This document shows positions 35,763-42,901 of a stretch of DNA of 64,000 nt, piece after piece. The notes beneath the pieces were generated by a model. That model was not told the DNA's origin. It was given only the letters and a program-made list of their open reading frames with translations, and ran no database searches. The stretch is from positions 240,769 through 304,768 of the forward strand of contig NZ_JAGYXY010000002.1 in NCBI RefSeq assembly GCF_018362775.1, given 5' to 3'. Position 1 is the first letter of the stretch. The number at the start of each line of letters is the position of its first letter. The stretch comes from Alistipes montrealensis (GTDB lineage: Bacteria > Bacteroidota > Bacteroidia > Bacteroidales > Rikenellaceae). The position numbers and the translations under genes are program-made.

Positions 35763-35777
35763 CGAAAATCGGAAATC

Positions 35778-36341
35778 ATGACACAGCAACTGCAATTCAT
35801 ACCCTTCAAATCCCGCTCGGACAAAGGCTGGGCGGAAGCATGGGCCCTTTACGAGGTCTCTTTCCCCGACTGCGAACGCTGGAACGCTGCGGGTTACGAC
35901 CGCGCCTTCGGCGATCCTCATTTCGAGGCCGACGGCATCTGGCGCGGCGACGAGTTCATCGGTATCCTCTTCCACTGGAACGCCGGGGATTACCACTACG
36001 TCGAACACCTCGCCGTCTCGCCCCGCCTGCGGGGACAGAACATGGGTTCGAAAGCCCTGGCGGCTTTCTGCCAGGGGCGGCGCGTCATCCTGGAGATCGA
36101 CCCGCCGGTGGACGACATCTCGGTCCGCCGCCAGCACTTCTACGAGCGGCTGGGCTTCATCACCAATCCCTACGAGTATATCCATCCCTCGTTCCGCCAT
36201 CCGTTCCACGCCCACCAGTTGGTGCTGATGAGCTACCCGACGGCCCTTACATACGAAGAAGCCCGCGATTTCGCGGACTTCATACGGGAAACGGTGCTTC
36301 TTTATTCGGATCACGAGTATCCGACGCTGCCGAAGCTGTAA
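35778..36341 (+). CDS. GNAT-family N-acetyltransferase
   Basis: 187-aa cytoplasmic protein of the GCN5-related acetyltransferase fold. The acetyl-CoA-binding motif A is visible as YVEHLAVSPRLRGQNMGSKAL (residues about 73-93), followed by a strand with LEIDPPVDD and the RRQHFYERLGFITNPYEY segment typical of motif B. The substrate is unknown. It is monocistronic, divergent from FecR, and its stop codon lies inside a hairpin shared with the convergent yeiH-like gene. Nothing ties it to the PUL next door. Confidence 0.88.
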   Translation: MTQQLQFIPFKSRSDKGWAEAWALYEVSFPDCERWNAAGYDRAFGDPHFEADGIWRGDEFIGILFHWNAGDYHYVEHLAVSPRLRGQNMGSKALAAFCQGRRVILEIDPPVDDISVRRQHFYERLGFITNPYEYIHPSFRHPFHAHQLVLMSYPTALTYEEARDFADFIRETVLLYSDHEYPTLPKL

Positions 36342-36357
36342 CGGGAACTGTTACAGC
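36335..36357. terminator. Compact hairpin overlapping both convergent stop codons
   Basis: 8-bp perfect stem (36335-36342 with 36350-36357, 7-nt loop). Each arm contains the stop codon of one convergent gene (GNAT on +, YeiH on -). Only 9 bp separate the two coding regions, so this is probably their shared terminator although a T run is missing. Confidence 0.5.
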
Positions 36358-37424
36358 ATTCCGACCACGTACTTCGTAACGTAATAACCGCCCGCCAGCA
36401 GCCAGACGTACAACAGGCCGGCCAGCACGAAGGGTTTGGCCCCGGCCTGCTTGAACTTGTCGAAACTCGTCTCGGTTCCCAGCGCCGTCATGGCCATCGT
36501 CAGCATGAACGTATCGATATACTCGATGGTCCCGTTCAGCGGAATCTCCCGGACCGTCTCCGCCCCGCAAAGGTATTGCAGCAGTGAATTGAGGCCGATG
36601 ACCCCGATGAATCCGAAGGCGAACCACGGCACGGCGATCTTCCGTTTCTCGGTACGTCCCCCGGCGTCGGTCTTCCGGCGTCCCGCCAGCACGAAGCCCA
36701 TGATCACAAGCACGGGAGCCAGCAGCATGACACGAATCATTTTGGTAATGGTGGCCGTCCCGGCGATTCCCAATGCATCGGTCGGGTCCATCGCGTTGCC
36801 CGCCCCGGCCACATGGGCCACTTCGTGCAGCGTACTGCCCGTATAGACGGCCACGCCCGTATCGGTCAGCCCGTCGAGCATCCCCGTGCGGTACATAACA
36901 GGATAGAGGAACATCGAAAGGGTCCCGAAAATAACGACCGTGGAGACGGCGATAGCGGTTTTATATCCCTCGCACTTCACGACCGGTTCGGCGCCCAGCA
37001 CGGCCGCCGCGCCGCAGATGGCGCTGCCCGTCGAGGTCATCAGCGCCGTGTCGCGGTCGATCTTCAGCAACCGCCCCAGCAGAACCCCGCCCAGGATGGT
37101 AACCGTTACGACGATCACGTCGACGACCACGGCCGGAACGCCGACGGCCGCCACCTCGGCCAGCGTCAGGCGGAATCCGTAGAGGATGATGCCCCAGCGC
37201 AGAACCTGTTTGGTGCAGAACCGGATGCCGGGAACCCACGTCTCGGGCAGCCTGTTGCGCAGGCTGTTGGCGTAGAGCATACCCAGCACGATGCCGACGA
37301 TCAGCGGACTGAACGAGAGTTTCCTGACGATGGGGACCTCGGCGATATAGAATGCCGCAAATGAAAACAGGGCGATCAAAAGAATTCCGTGCAGGGTATT
37401 CGCCCTGTTGCCTTTTTCCAACAT
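36351..37424 (-). CDS. YeiH/UPF0324-family membrane protein (putative sulfate exporter family)
   Basis: 357-aa integral membrane protein with about ten hydrophobic segments. Family hallmarks are LSFSPLIVGIVLGMLYANSLR, WGIILYGFRLTL, TSTGSAICGAAAVLG and AVYTGSTLHEVAHVAGAGNA. The family is annotated as putative sulfate exporters, but firm biochemical proof is limited, so the transported compound should be taken as unknown. A LysR-family gene lies immediately upstream on the same strand, and the 135-bp gap between them holds a symmetric triple half-site. This mirrors the YeiE-YeiH pairing of enterobacteria, except that the genes there are divergent. Confidence 0.9.
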   Translation of the reverse strand: MLEKGNRANTLHGILLIALFSFAAFYIAEVPIVRKLSFSPLIVGIVLGMLYANSLRNRLPETWVPGIRFCTKQVLRWGIILYGFRLTLAEVAAVGVPAVVVDVIVVTVTILGGVLLGRLLKIDRDTALMTSTGSAICGAAAVLGAEPVVKCEGYKTAIAVSTVVIFGTLSMFLYPVMYRTGMLDGLTDTGVAVYTGSTLHEVAHVAGAGNAMDPTDALGIAGTATITKMIRVMLLAPVLVIMGFVLAGRRKTDAGGRTEKRKIAVPWFAFGFIGVIGLNSLLQYLCGAETVREIPLNGTIEYIDTFMLTMAMTALGTETSFDKFKQAGAKPFVLAGLLYVWLLAGGYYVTKYVVGML

Positions 37425-37513
37425 ACGTTTACGATTTTAAAAACGACCGATAACTTTTACTTTATTTCGCCGGCAAAGGTCGCATCTTTTATCGGGATAT
37501 GAAACAAGAATTT

Positions 37514-37538
37514 GTTATCCGGAATAACCTGAAGTTAT
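37514..37538. promoter_or_regulatory. Candidate LysR-type operator upstream of yeiH
   Basis: Three half-sites GTTAT (37514-37518), ATAAC (37524-37528) and GTTAT (37534-37538), alternately inverted and spaced exactly 10 nt apart. They give two overlapping palindromes with the LysR T-N11-A form. The site lies 90-114 bp upstream of the yeiH-like start. Confidence 0.65.
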
Positions 37539-37559
37539 CACAGACGAAGATATGCCCGG

Positions 37560-38447
37560 TCAGAGACCCGCCCGGGCGAAGTCGATGAACTGCCGGGCGA
37601 GCTGCGCAGGTTCGGCGGCAGCATGCACAAAACTGAAATCCCGCACGAATGCCAGGCCTTCGATATCGACGATCCGCAGCGTACCGCTGCGCAGGCAGTC
37701 TACCACCGAAATCACCGACACGATGGCCATTGCGTCGCTGTTGCGAACGAAGGCCTTGATTCCTTCGGTCGTACCGAGGCGCATCGCCACATGGAGCTGC
37801 GAGAGGCGGATACCCTTCGCCGCAAGGGCTGCGGCGATCACCTCGAGCGTTCCCGAACCGCTTTCGCGCAGCACCAGCGGGATTTGCAGCAACTCTTCGG
37901 GCGTCACTGCATCGGTACGGGCGTATTTCCCGCACGAACTGGCTACCAGCACCAGTTCGTCGGATTTGAAAAGCGTATAATGCAGCCCCTGCCGGCGGCT
38001 GAGGCTTTCGACCAGCCCCAGATCGACCGCATGTTCGTCGAGCGCCTGCTCGACCTCGGCGCTGTTGCCCGAAAACACCGAGACCCGCACCCCGGGGAAA
38101 CGCGCCGTAAAACGCGCCAGGATCGGCGGCAGGAGGTATTGCGCAATGGTCGTACTGGCCCCGAGGCGGAGTTCGCCCTCAGCCAGGCCGGTGCAGAGGC
38201 TCATCTCGTATTCGAGGCGGCGGTAGTCGTCGGCCAGCCGTTCGGCGGCCTCCAGCATCGTGCGGCCCGCATCGGTCAGTTCCAGGCGGCTGCCGCGGCG
38301 GGCGAAAAGTTGTACCTTATAACGGGATTCCAACTCGCCGATGTGCTTGCTCACAGCGGGCTGCGAGATGTAGAGTTGTTCGGCGGTCCGGGTGAAACTC
38401 AGCGTCCGGGCCGCGGCGATAAAGACCTTGAGGCGAAAATCATCCAT
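37560..38447 (-). CDS. LysR-family transcriptional regulator
   Basis: 295-aa DNA-binding regulator. The N-terminal winged helix (residues 1-60) carries LKVFIAAARTLSFTRTAEQLYISQPAVSKHIGELE, followed by the linker helix and a two-lobed effector domain (LRLGASTTIAQYLLPPILARF, VDLGLVES, PLVLRESGSGTLEVI). The effector domain resembles the CbbR/CysL/YeiE group. The start codon is 4 bp after the NrnA stop, so it is translated from the same message. It probably controls the yeiH-like gene just downstream through the palindromic site at 37514-37538, and perhaps itself. Confidence 0.93.
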   Translation of the reverse strand: MDDFRLKVFIAAARTLSFTRTAEQLYISQPAVSKHIGELESRYKVQLFARRGSRLELTDAGRTMLEAAERLADDYRRLEYEMSLCTGLAEGELRLGASTTIAQYLLPPILARFTARFPGVRVSVFSGNSAEVEQALDEHAVDLGLVESLSRRQGLHYTLFKSDELVLVASSCGKYARTDAVTPEELLQIPLVLRESGSGTLEVIAAALAAKGIRLSQLHVAMRLGTTEGIKAFVRNSDAMAIVSVISVVDCLRSGTLRIVDIEGLAFVRDFSFVHAAAEPAQLARQFIDFARAGL

Positions 38448-38451
38448 GATT

Positions 38452-39483
38452 TCAGCCCAGAAGGCCGTCGTCGGCGAACTCCTTCACCGAACGGATATAG
38501 TGGTCGATAGTCTCCTGCATCGAAACGAACGACTTGCCGCCTGCGGCGTTTTTGTGCCCGCCGCCGCCAAAATATTTGCGGGCGAAAAGGTTGACATCGA
38601 CATCGCCCCGCGAGCGCAGCGACACGCGGATAAACTTGCGGTGGGCGAGGAACATGGCCGACATCTTGACCTTCTTGATCGTGAGGGCATAGTTGACAAA
38701 TCCCTCGCTGTCGCCCTGCTGGAACTGGAAGCGGCGCATCTCGTTTTCCAGCAAAGACATATAAGCCACCGTGCCGTCCTGGATAATCTCCATCTTGCGG
38801 TTGATGGCATAGCCGAACAGCCGCGCGCGGCCTTCGGTATAGGCGTTGTAAACGCTGTTGTAAATGTCGGGAATCGAGATGCCCTTTTCGATCAGCACGG
38901 CCACGGCGCGGAACAACTCCGGGGTGAGGAACGAGAAGGCGAAGTTGCCCGTATCGGTCATCATGCCGACGTAGAGCGATTCGGCCATGCTGCGTGTGAT
39001 GGCCTCCGTGCCGCACATCGCCTCGACAATGCTGTAAACCAGAAAACACGTGCTCGACGAATCGGGATGCGAGAACAGAAGATCGAAGCCCTCGTCGGGC
39101 GAGAGGTGATGATCGATCAGCACGCGGCGGGCCGTGGTGTTGGCCTCGATAGTGTCGCTGAGGATTTCGAGCCGCGAAACGGCATTGAAATCGAGGCAGA
39201 AGATCACGTCGGCTTCGGCAATAGCGCGTGCGGCGCGCCCCTCGGTATCGGCCTTGAAGACCACGACCTCGTCGATGCCGGGCATCCAATCGAGGAAATA
39301 GGGGAATTTATTGGGGACGACGCAGGTCACCTCATGCCCCATCGTACGCAGGACTTCGGCCCATGCGAGCGACGACCCGACGGCATCCCCGTCGGGATTG
39401 GTGTGGGAGACGATGACGATCCGCTGCCGGGGCTGCGCAAGCAACTCACGCAGGCGTCCGATGTGTTCTTTCGATAACTTCAT
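38452..39483 (-). CDS. nrnA: DHH/DHHA1-family phosphoesterase, NrnA-like (nanoRNase/pAp phosphatase)
   Basis: 343-aa cytoplasmic enzyme. Motifs of the DHH domain are clear: VSHTNPDGDAVGSSLA, FCLDFNAVSR, LIDHHLSPDEG and MMTDTGNFAFSF; the C-terminal DHHA1 domain contains VDVNLFARKYFGGGGHKNAAGG. NrnA enzymes degrade two- to five-nucleotide RNA fragments and dephosphorylate 3'-phosphoadenosine 5'-phosphate, linking RNA turnover with sulfur metabolism. The neighbouring YeiH-family gene, if it really moves sulfate or sulfite, would fit that link. The length matches the family. A strong promoter candidate lies directly upstream (39512-39543). Confidence 0.9.
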   Translation of the reverse strand: MKLSKEHIGRLRELLAQPRQRIVIVSHTNPDGDAVGSSLAWAEVLRTMGHEVTCVVPNKFPYFLDWMPGIDEVVVFKADTEGRAARAIAEADVIFCLDFNAVSRLEILSDTIEANTTARRVLIDHHLSPDEGFDLLFSHPDSSSTCFLVYSIVEAMCGTEAITRSMAESLYVGMMTDTGNFAFSFLTPELFRAVAVLIEKGISIPDIYNSVYNAYTEGRARLFGYAINRKMEIIQDGTVAYMSLLENEMRRFQFQQGDSEGFVNYALTIKKVKMSAMFLAHRKFIRVSLRSRGDVDVNLFARKYFGGGGHKNAAGGKSFVSMQETIDHYIRSVKEFADDGLLG

Positions 39484-39511
39484 TCGGCTTGGTCCGCATT
39501 GGTGAACTGGA

Positions 39512-39543
39512 CAAAGATAGGAAAAAAGGGGGGATATAACAAA
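39512..39543 (-). promoter_or_regulatory. Bacteroidetes-type promoter of nrnA-lysR-yeiH
   Basis: On the - strand, TTTG (39543-39540), a 20-nt spacer, and TATCTTTG (39519-39512), a full match to the -33/-7 consensus. It lies 29 bp before the nrnA ATG and is the clearest promoter in the window. Confidence 0.75.
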
Positions 39544-39558
39544 CCCGCATCCACAGAC

Positions 39559-40332
39559 CTACCGGATATTCAGCAGCACGAGGTTGTCGAGCACGGTCCG
39601 CTGGGCCAGGTGCTGGAGGTATCCGGCCTGCTCCGCAGGGAGCCCCGCCCACACTTCCGTCAGATAGGGCTTCCGGAAAATCGTCGTAAAAATCACGTTG
39701 GCCGCCAGGTAACTCCCTGTGGGCGAAGGATGGTAATTATCCGGCTGGTAAAGATCCCAGTCCGGGTGTTCGGCCCGCACCTGCCGCCACGCCAGGCCGA
39801 CCGGGGCGCACCATGCGTCGTTGTCGTAGGTCATTTCGAGATAGCTCGTCACCAGCCGCGCCTGCATCAGTTCATAGCTGTTGATCGGGGGATAGCCCGC
39901 CACGGGCCGACGGCAGCCGTTGCGGTGACCCCACGTCATGTAGAAAATCACCTGCGCGCGGGGCGATCCGGCGTGCACGAGGCTGTCGAGCGTCCGCGCA
40001 AAAGGGTAGACCTCGCGGGCGACCTCGCCGGTCGGCATCGCGGGCGAGGAGCTCTGCTCCTGCAGGATCACGTAGTCCCAGCCGCCGCGCGCGAGCGTGT
40101 CCAGCAGCGCCCGGTTCTTCAGGTGTCCCGAGAAGCGCTCGCCGCCCTTGAGGATACGCGCACACGAAAGTTTCACACCCTGCGAAGCGGCGATTTCACG
40201 CACCGTCGCAGGCAGGTCGTTGTAATAGGTAAAACTGTTTCCGACCCACAGCACCCGCAGGGAGTCCTGCGTCTGGGCCATACTGCCCAGTGGCAGTAAC
40301 ACGAAAATCAAGCGTAGAACAAGTTTCATCAT
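39559..40332 (-). CDS. Secreted SGNH-hydrolase-like protein (DUF4886-like)
   Basis: 257-aa protein with a signal peptide (about residues 1-20, ending SMAQ). The start of the mature protein, LRVLWVGNSFTYYNDLP, carries the block-I Ser of SGNH hydrolases (GNS). WDYVILQEQSSSPA resembles the Asn/Gln block, and YQPDNYHPSPTGSYLAA supplies the Asp and His of block V. The fold suggests an esterase acting on an acylated compound outside the cytoplasm, but no substrate is evident. It lies 24 bp after endonuclease III on the same strand with no obvious functional link. nrnA downstream has its own promoter. Confidence 0.8.
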   Translation of the reverse strand: MMKLVLRLIFVLLPLGSMAQTQDSLRVLWVGNSFTYYNDLPATVREIAASQGVKLSCARILKGGERFSGHLKNRALLDTLARGGWDYVILQEQSSSPAMPTGEVAREVYPFARTLDSLVHAGSPRAQVIFYMTWGHRNGCRRPVAGYPPINSYELMQARLVTSYLEMTYDNDAWCAPVGLAWRQVRAEHPDWDLYQPDNYHPSPTGSYLAANVIFTTIFRKPYLTEVWAGLPAEQAGYLQHLAQRTVLDNLVLLNIR

Positions 40333-40356
40333 GGCGGATTCGGTTTTTCGGTGAAT

Positions 40357-41016
40357 TTACGATTTTTTCGCAGCCGATTTCCGGTCGGCGGCGTATTTGC
40401 GACACCAGGTCGCAATGCCGCACTCGCTGCATTTCGGGGCCCGGGCCGTGCAGACGTAGCGCCCGTGGAGGATCAGCCAGTGATGGGCGACGGGCAGCAG
40501 GTGGCCGGGAATATTCTTTTCAAGGGTCAGTTCGGTCTGGAGCGGGGTTTTCGACCGGGTCGTCAGCCCGATGCGCTCCGAGACGCGGAAGACGTGCGTG
40601 TCGACCGGCATCACCTCCTTCTGCCACAACACGGCGCCCAACACATTGGCCGTCTTGCGGCCCACGCCGGGCAGGCGCTGCATCTCGTCCAGGTCGCTCG
40701 GGACTTCGCCGCCGAACTGCTCGCACAGCATCCGGGCCATCCCCGCAAGGTTTTTGGCCTTGTTGTTCGGGTAGGAGATGCTCTTGATATAGGGATAAAT
40801 CTCCTCGGCCGAAGCCTTGGCCATCTCGAACGGCGTCGGGAAAGCCTCGAACAGGGCCGGAGTAGTCATGTTCACCCGTTTGTCGGTACACTGAGCCGAA
40901 AGGATCACCGCCACCAGCAGTTGGTAAGGGTCGGTGTACTGCAATTCGCTCTCAGCCACAGGCATGTGCTCCGAGAACCAGGCAATGATGCCGTCGTAAC
41001 GCTCTTTTGTTGTCAT
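40357..41016 (-). CDS. nth: Endonuclease III, base-excision repair DNA glycosylase/AP lyase
   Basis: 219-aa enzyme that removes oxidised pyrimidines and nicks abasic sites. The helix-hairpin-helix with catalytic Lys (LPGVGRKTANVLGAVLW) and the catalytic Asp (MPVDTHVFRVSERIGL) are intact. The C terminus carries the four-Cys iron-sulfur motif C-X6-C-X2-C-X5-C (CTARAPKCSECGIATWC). Length and order match bacterial Nth. It begins 5 bp after the stop of the upstream glycosyltransferase, so it is expressed from the UvrD-led transcript or an internal promoter that was not identified. Confidence 0.97.
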   Translation of the reverse strand: MTTKERYDGIIAWFSEHMPVAESELQYTDPYQLLVAVILSAQCTDKRVNMTTPALFEAFPTPFEMAKASAEEIYPYIKSISYPNNKAKNLAGMARMLCEQFGGEVPSDLDEMQRLPGVGRKTANVLGAVLWQKEVMPVDTHVFRVSERIGLTTRSKTPLQTELTLEKNIPGHLLPVAHHWLILHGRYVCTARAPKCSECGIATWCRKYAADRKSAAKKS

Positions 41017-41021
41017 AGCCG

Positions 41022-41957
41022 TTATTTTTTACGTCGAAACAAAATCTTTTTCACCAGCAGTCCGGGTCCTTCGGGACACAACAGCAAACGCGGACAGGCG
41101 CATATATCCTTCCGCCAGCGCGCCGCATACTCTCCGACCGTACCCTCCCACGAAAGGACCCACAGCGCAACCCCGCTGCGTTCGCGCAGGATGCGGAAAC
41201 GATTGCGCCCCGTGCCGTAGTGCGCGTCGAACCAGAGGCTGATGCCCATGAGCGAATCGCGGAAGGCAATGCGCTTCACGTGCGAAGGCGTATGGCTCAC
41301 ACTCTCGGGCAGGCGGCGGTGTGCGGCCGTCGGACGGTCGATAAACCGGATTCGGCCCTTCGCCGCAAACCACAGCCACATCGGCCAGTCGTCGGTCTGC
41401 CACTCGGGATGTTCTTCGGGACGCACTTCGGCATAGTAGGCGGCGATCAGCTCCCGGCGGGCCAGCGTCGTGCAGTTGGCGACGGTCGTGCGCAGCAACA
41501 GCCGGTCGAAATCGGTATAACGCTCCGGCGGATAGGGCTTCCGTTCGCCCGTCGCCTGGTAATAATCGATTGCGGCGGTGCAGCACATCCCGCATCCGGG
41601 GTCCGACTCCATCAGTCCGACCTGCAATTCCAGTTTTTGCGGGTCCGTCCACCAGTCGTCGCCGTCGAGGTAAGCCACGTATTTCCCGCGGCACGCATCG
41701 AACGTGCGGCGGTAATTGGCCCGCATGCCGACATTCCCCGGCGAAGTCACCAGCCGGATGCGGTCGGGGTATTTCGCCGCATACTCCCGGCAAATCTCCC
41801 CCGTACGGTCCGTACTGCAATCCTCGCCCAACACCAACTCCACGCCGAACGAAGTCTGCTGCGCCAACACGCTTTCGATGGCTTCGGCAATGTAATCTTC
41901 GTGATTGTAGGCGGTCATGCAGACCGATACCAACGGCGTATTATTTTCGGCGTCCAT
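41022..41957 (-). CDS. Family 2 glycosyltransferase (paralogue A)
   Basis: 311-aa GT-A-fold transferase predicted to add a sugar from a nucleotide sugar to a cell-surface glycan. Visible landmarks are VSVCMTAYNHEDYIAEAIESVL, GEDCSTDRTGEI, the metal-binding DGDDWW (residues about 98-103), and a later acidic segment WQTDDWPMWLW acting as the acceptor-side base region. There are no membrane spans. The start overlaps the stop of paralogue B by 17 bp. The two proteins are strongly similar through residue 130 and divergent later, where acceptor specificity lies. One nucleotide block is nearly identical between them, pointing to recent duplication or gene conversion. Confidence 0.92.
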   Translation of the reverse strand: MDAENNTPLVSVCMTAYNHEDYIAEAIESVLAQQTSFGVELVLGEDCSTDRTGEICREYAAKYPDRIRLVTSPGNVGMRANYRRTFDACRGKYVAYLDGDDWWTDPQKLELQVGLMESDPGCGMCCTAAIDYYQATGERKPYPPERYTDFDRLLLRTTVANCTTLARRELIAAYYAEVRPEEHPEWQTDDWPMWLWFAAKGRIRFIDRPTAAHRRLPESVSHTPSHVKRIAFRDSLMGISLWFDAHYGTGRNRFRILRERSGVALWVLSWEGTVGEYAARWRKDICACPRLLLCPEGPGLLVKKILFRRKK

Positions 41958-42897
41958 CGATTTTCAGCGTCTTTTTCAGCGACTTCCGGAACGCCCGCGA
42001 AAGAGCGTGATAGCCCCGGCCCAACAGCAGCAGACGCGGATGCGCCGCGACCGTGCGCACCCAGTATCCCAGCGAAGCGCGGAACCCGAGCGGCTTCAGC
42101 AGTTCGAGCCCGAGCAGAATCTGCTGCTGCTCCAAGGCCCGGTAATGGGAGCGATGGCCGAAAGCGGCATCGAACCACCTCCGGATATCGGCCACCTGAT
42201 CCTCATAGCGCACTTTCGCCCGGGGATCCGAGAAGTGACAGCTACTGTCGCTCAACACCCGGTAACTCATAAATACGCGATCCATAAAACGAATCCGGGC
42301 ATGCGCGGCGCACCAGAGCCACATGCTGTAATCATCCAGCGGCCAGGGTCTTTCAAGCGGCCGCACCTCGGTATAATAACTCTCGACCAACTCCCGGCGT
42401 ACCAATGCCGTAGGGTTGGGAATCGTATTCTCCAGAATCAGTTCATCGAAAGTCACGTGAGGCTTTCCGGCCGGAAAAAGCGAAGCGACCCGTTTTTCCG
42501 CCTCTATCCAGAAATACGACCGGGCGTAACACATGCCGCATTCCGGGTCCGACTCCATCAGTTCGACCTGCAATTCCAGTTTTTGCGGGTCCGTCCACCA
42601 GTCGTCGCCGTCACAAATAGCGATATAACGTCCCCGGCACGCCTCGAAGATGCGTTTGTAATTGGCCCGCATCCCGAGATTCACCGGCGAAGCCAGCAAC
42701 CGCACGCGGTCGGGGTATTTCGCTGCATAGCCCCGGCAAATCTCCCCCGTACGGTCCGTACTGCCGTCATCGCCTACTACCAGTTCCACATCGAACGAAG
42801 TCTGCTGCGTCAATACGCTTTCGATCGCCTGTGCGATATATTTTTCCTGGTTGTAGGCCGTTATGCAAACCGACACCAGCGGAGTGGAGAGATTCAT
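41941..42897 (-). CDS. Family 2 glycosyltransferase (paralogue B)
   Basis: 318-aa GT2 enzyme. Key motifs are VSVCITAYNQEKYIAQAIESVL, GDDGSTDRTGEI, DGDDWW and DDYSMWLWCAA. The C-terminal basic, hydrophobic tail (FRKSLKKTLKIDGRRK) may associate with the membrane. It begins 4 bp after the helicase stop and overlaps paralogue A by 17 bp. Its second half differs from paralogue A, so the two probably transfer to different acceptors. No other polysaccharide-assembly genes (Wzx, Wzy, nucleotide-sugar synthesis) are nearby, so the target structure cannot be named. Confidence 0.92.
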   Translation of the reverse strand: MNLSTPLVSVCITAYNQEKYIAQAIESVLTQQTSFDVELVVGDDGSTDRTGEICRGYAAKYPDRVRLLASPVNLGMRANYKRIFEACRGRYIAICDGDDWWTDPQKLELQVELMESDPECGMCYARSYFWIEAEKRVASLFPAGKPHVTFDELILENTIPNPTALVRRELVESYYTEVRPLERPWPLDDYSMWLWCAAHARIRFMDRVFMSYRVLSDSSCHFSDPRAKVRYEDQVADIRRWFDAAFGHRSHYRALEQQQILLGLELLKPLGFRASLGYWVRTVAAHPRLLLLGRGYHALSRAFRKSLKKTLKIDGRRK

Positions 42898-42901
42898 TCT
42901 G

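Noticed and set aside
35503..35777. Search for an sRNA or missing ECF sigma gene upstream of fecR
   Set aside because: No open frame of useful length and no clear - strand promoter; only one hairpin and the GNAT promoter candidate were found.
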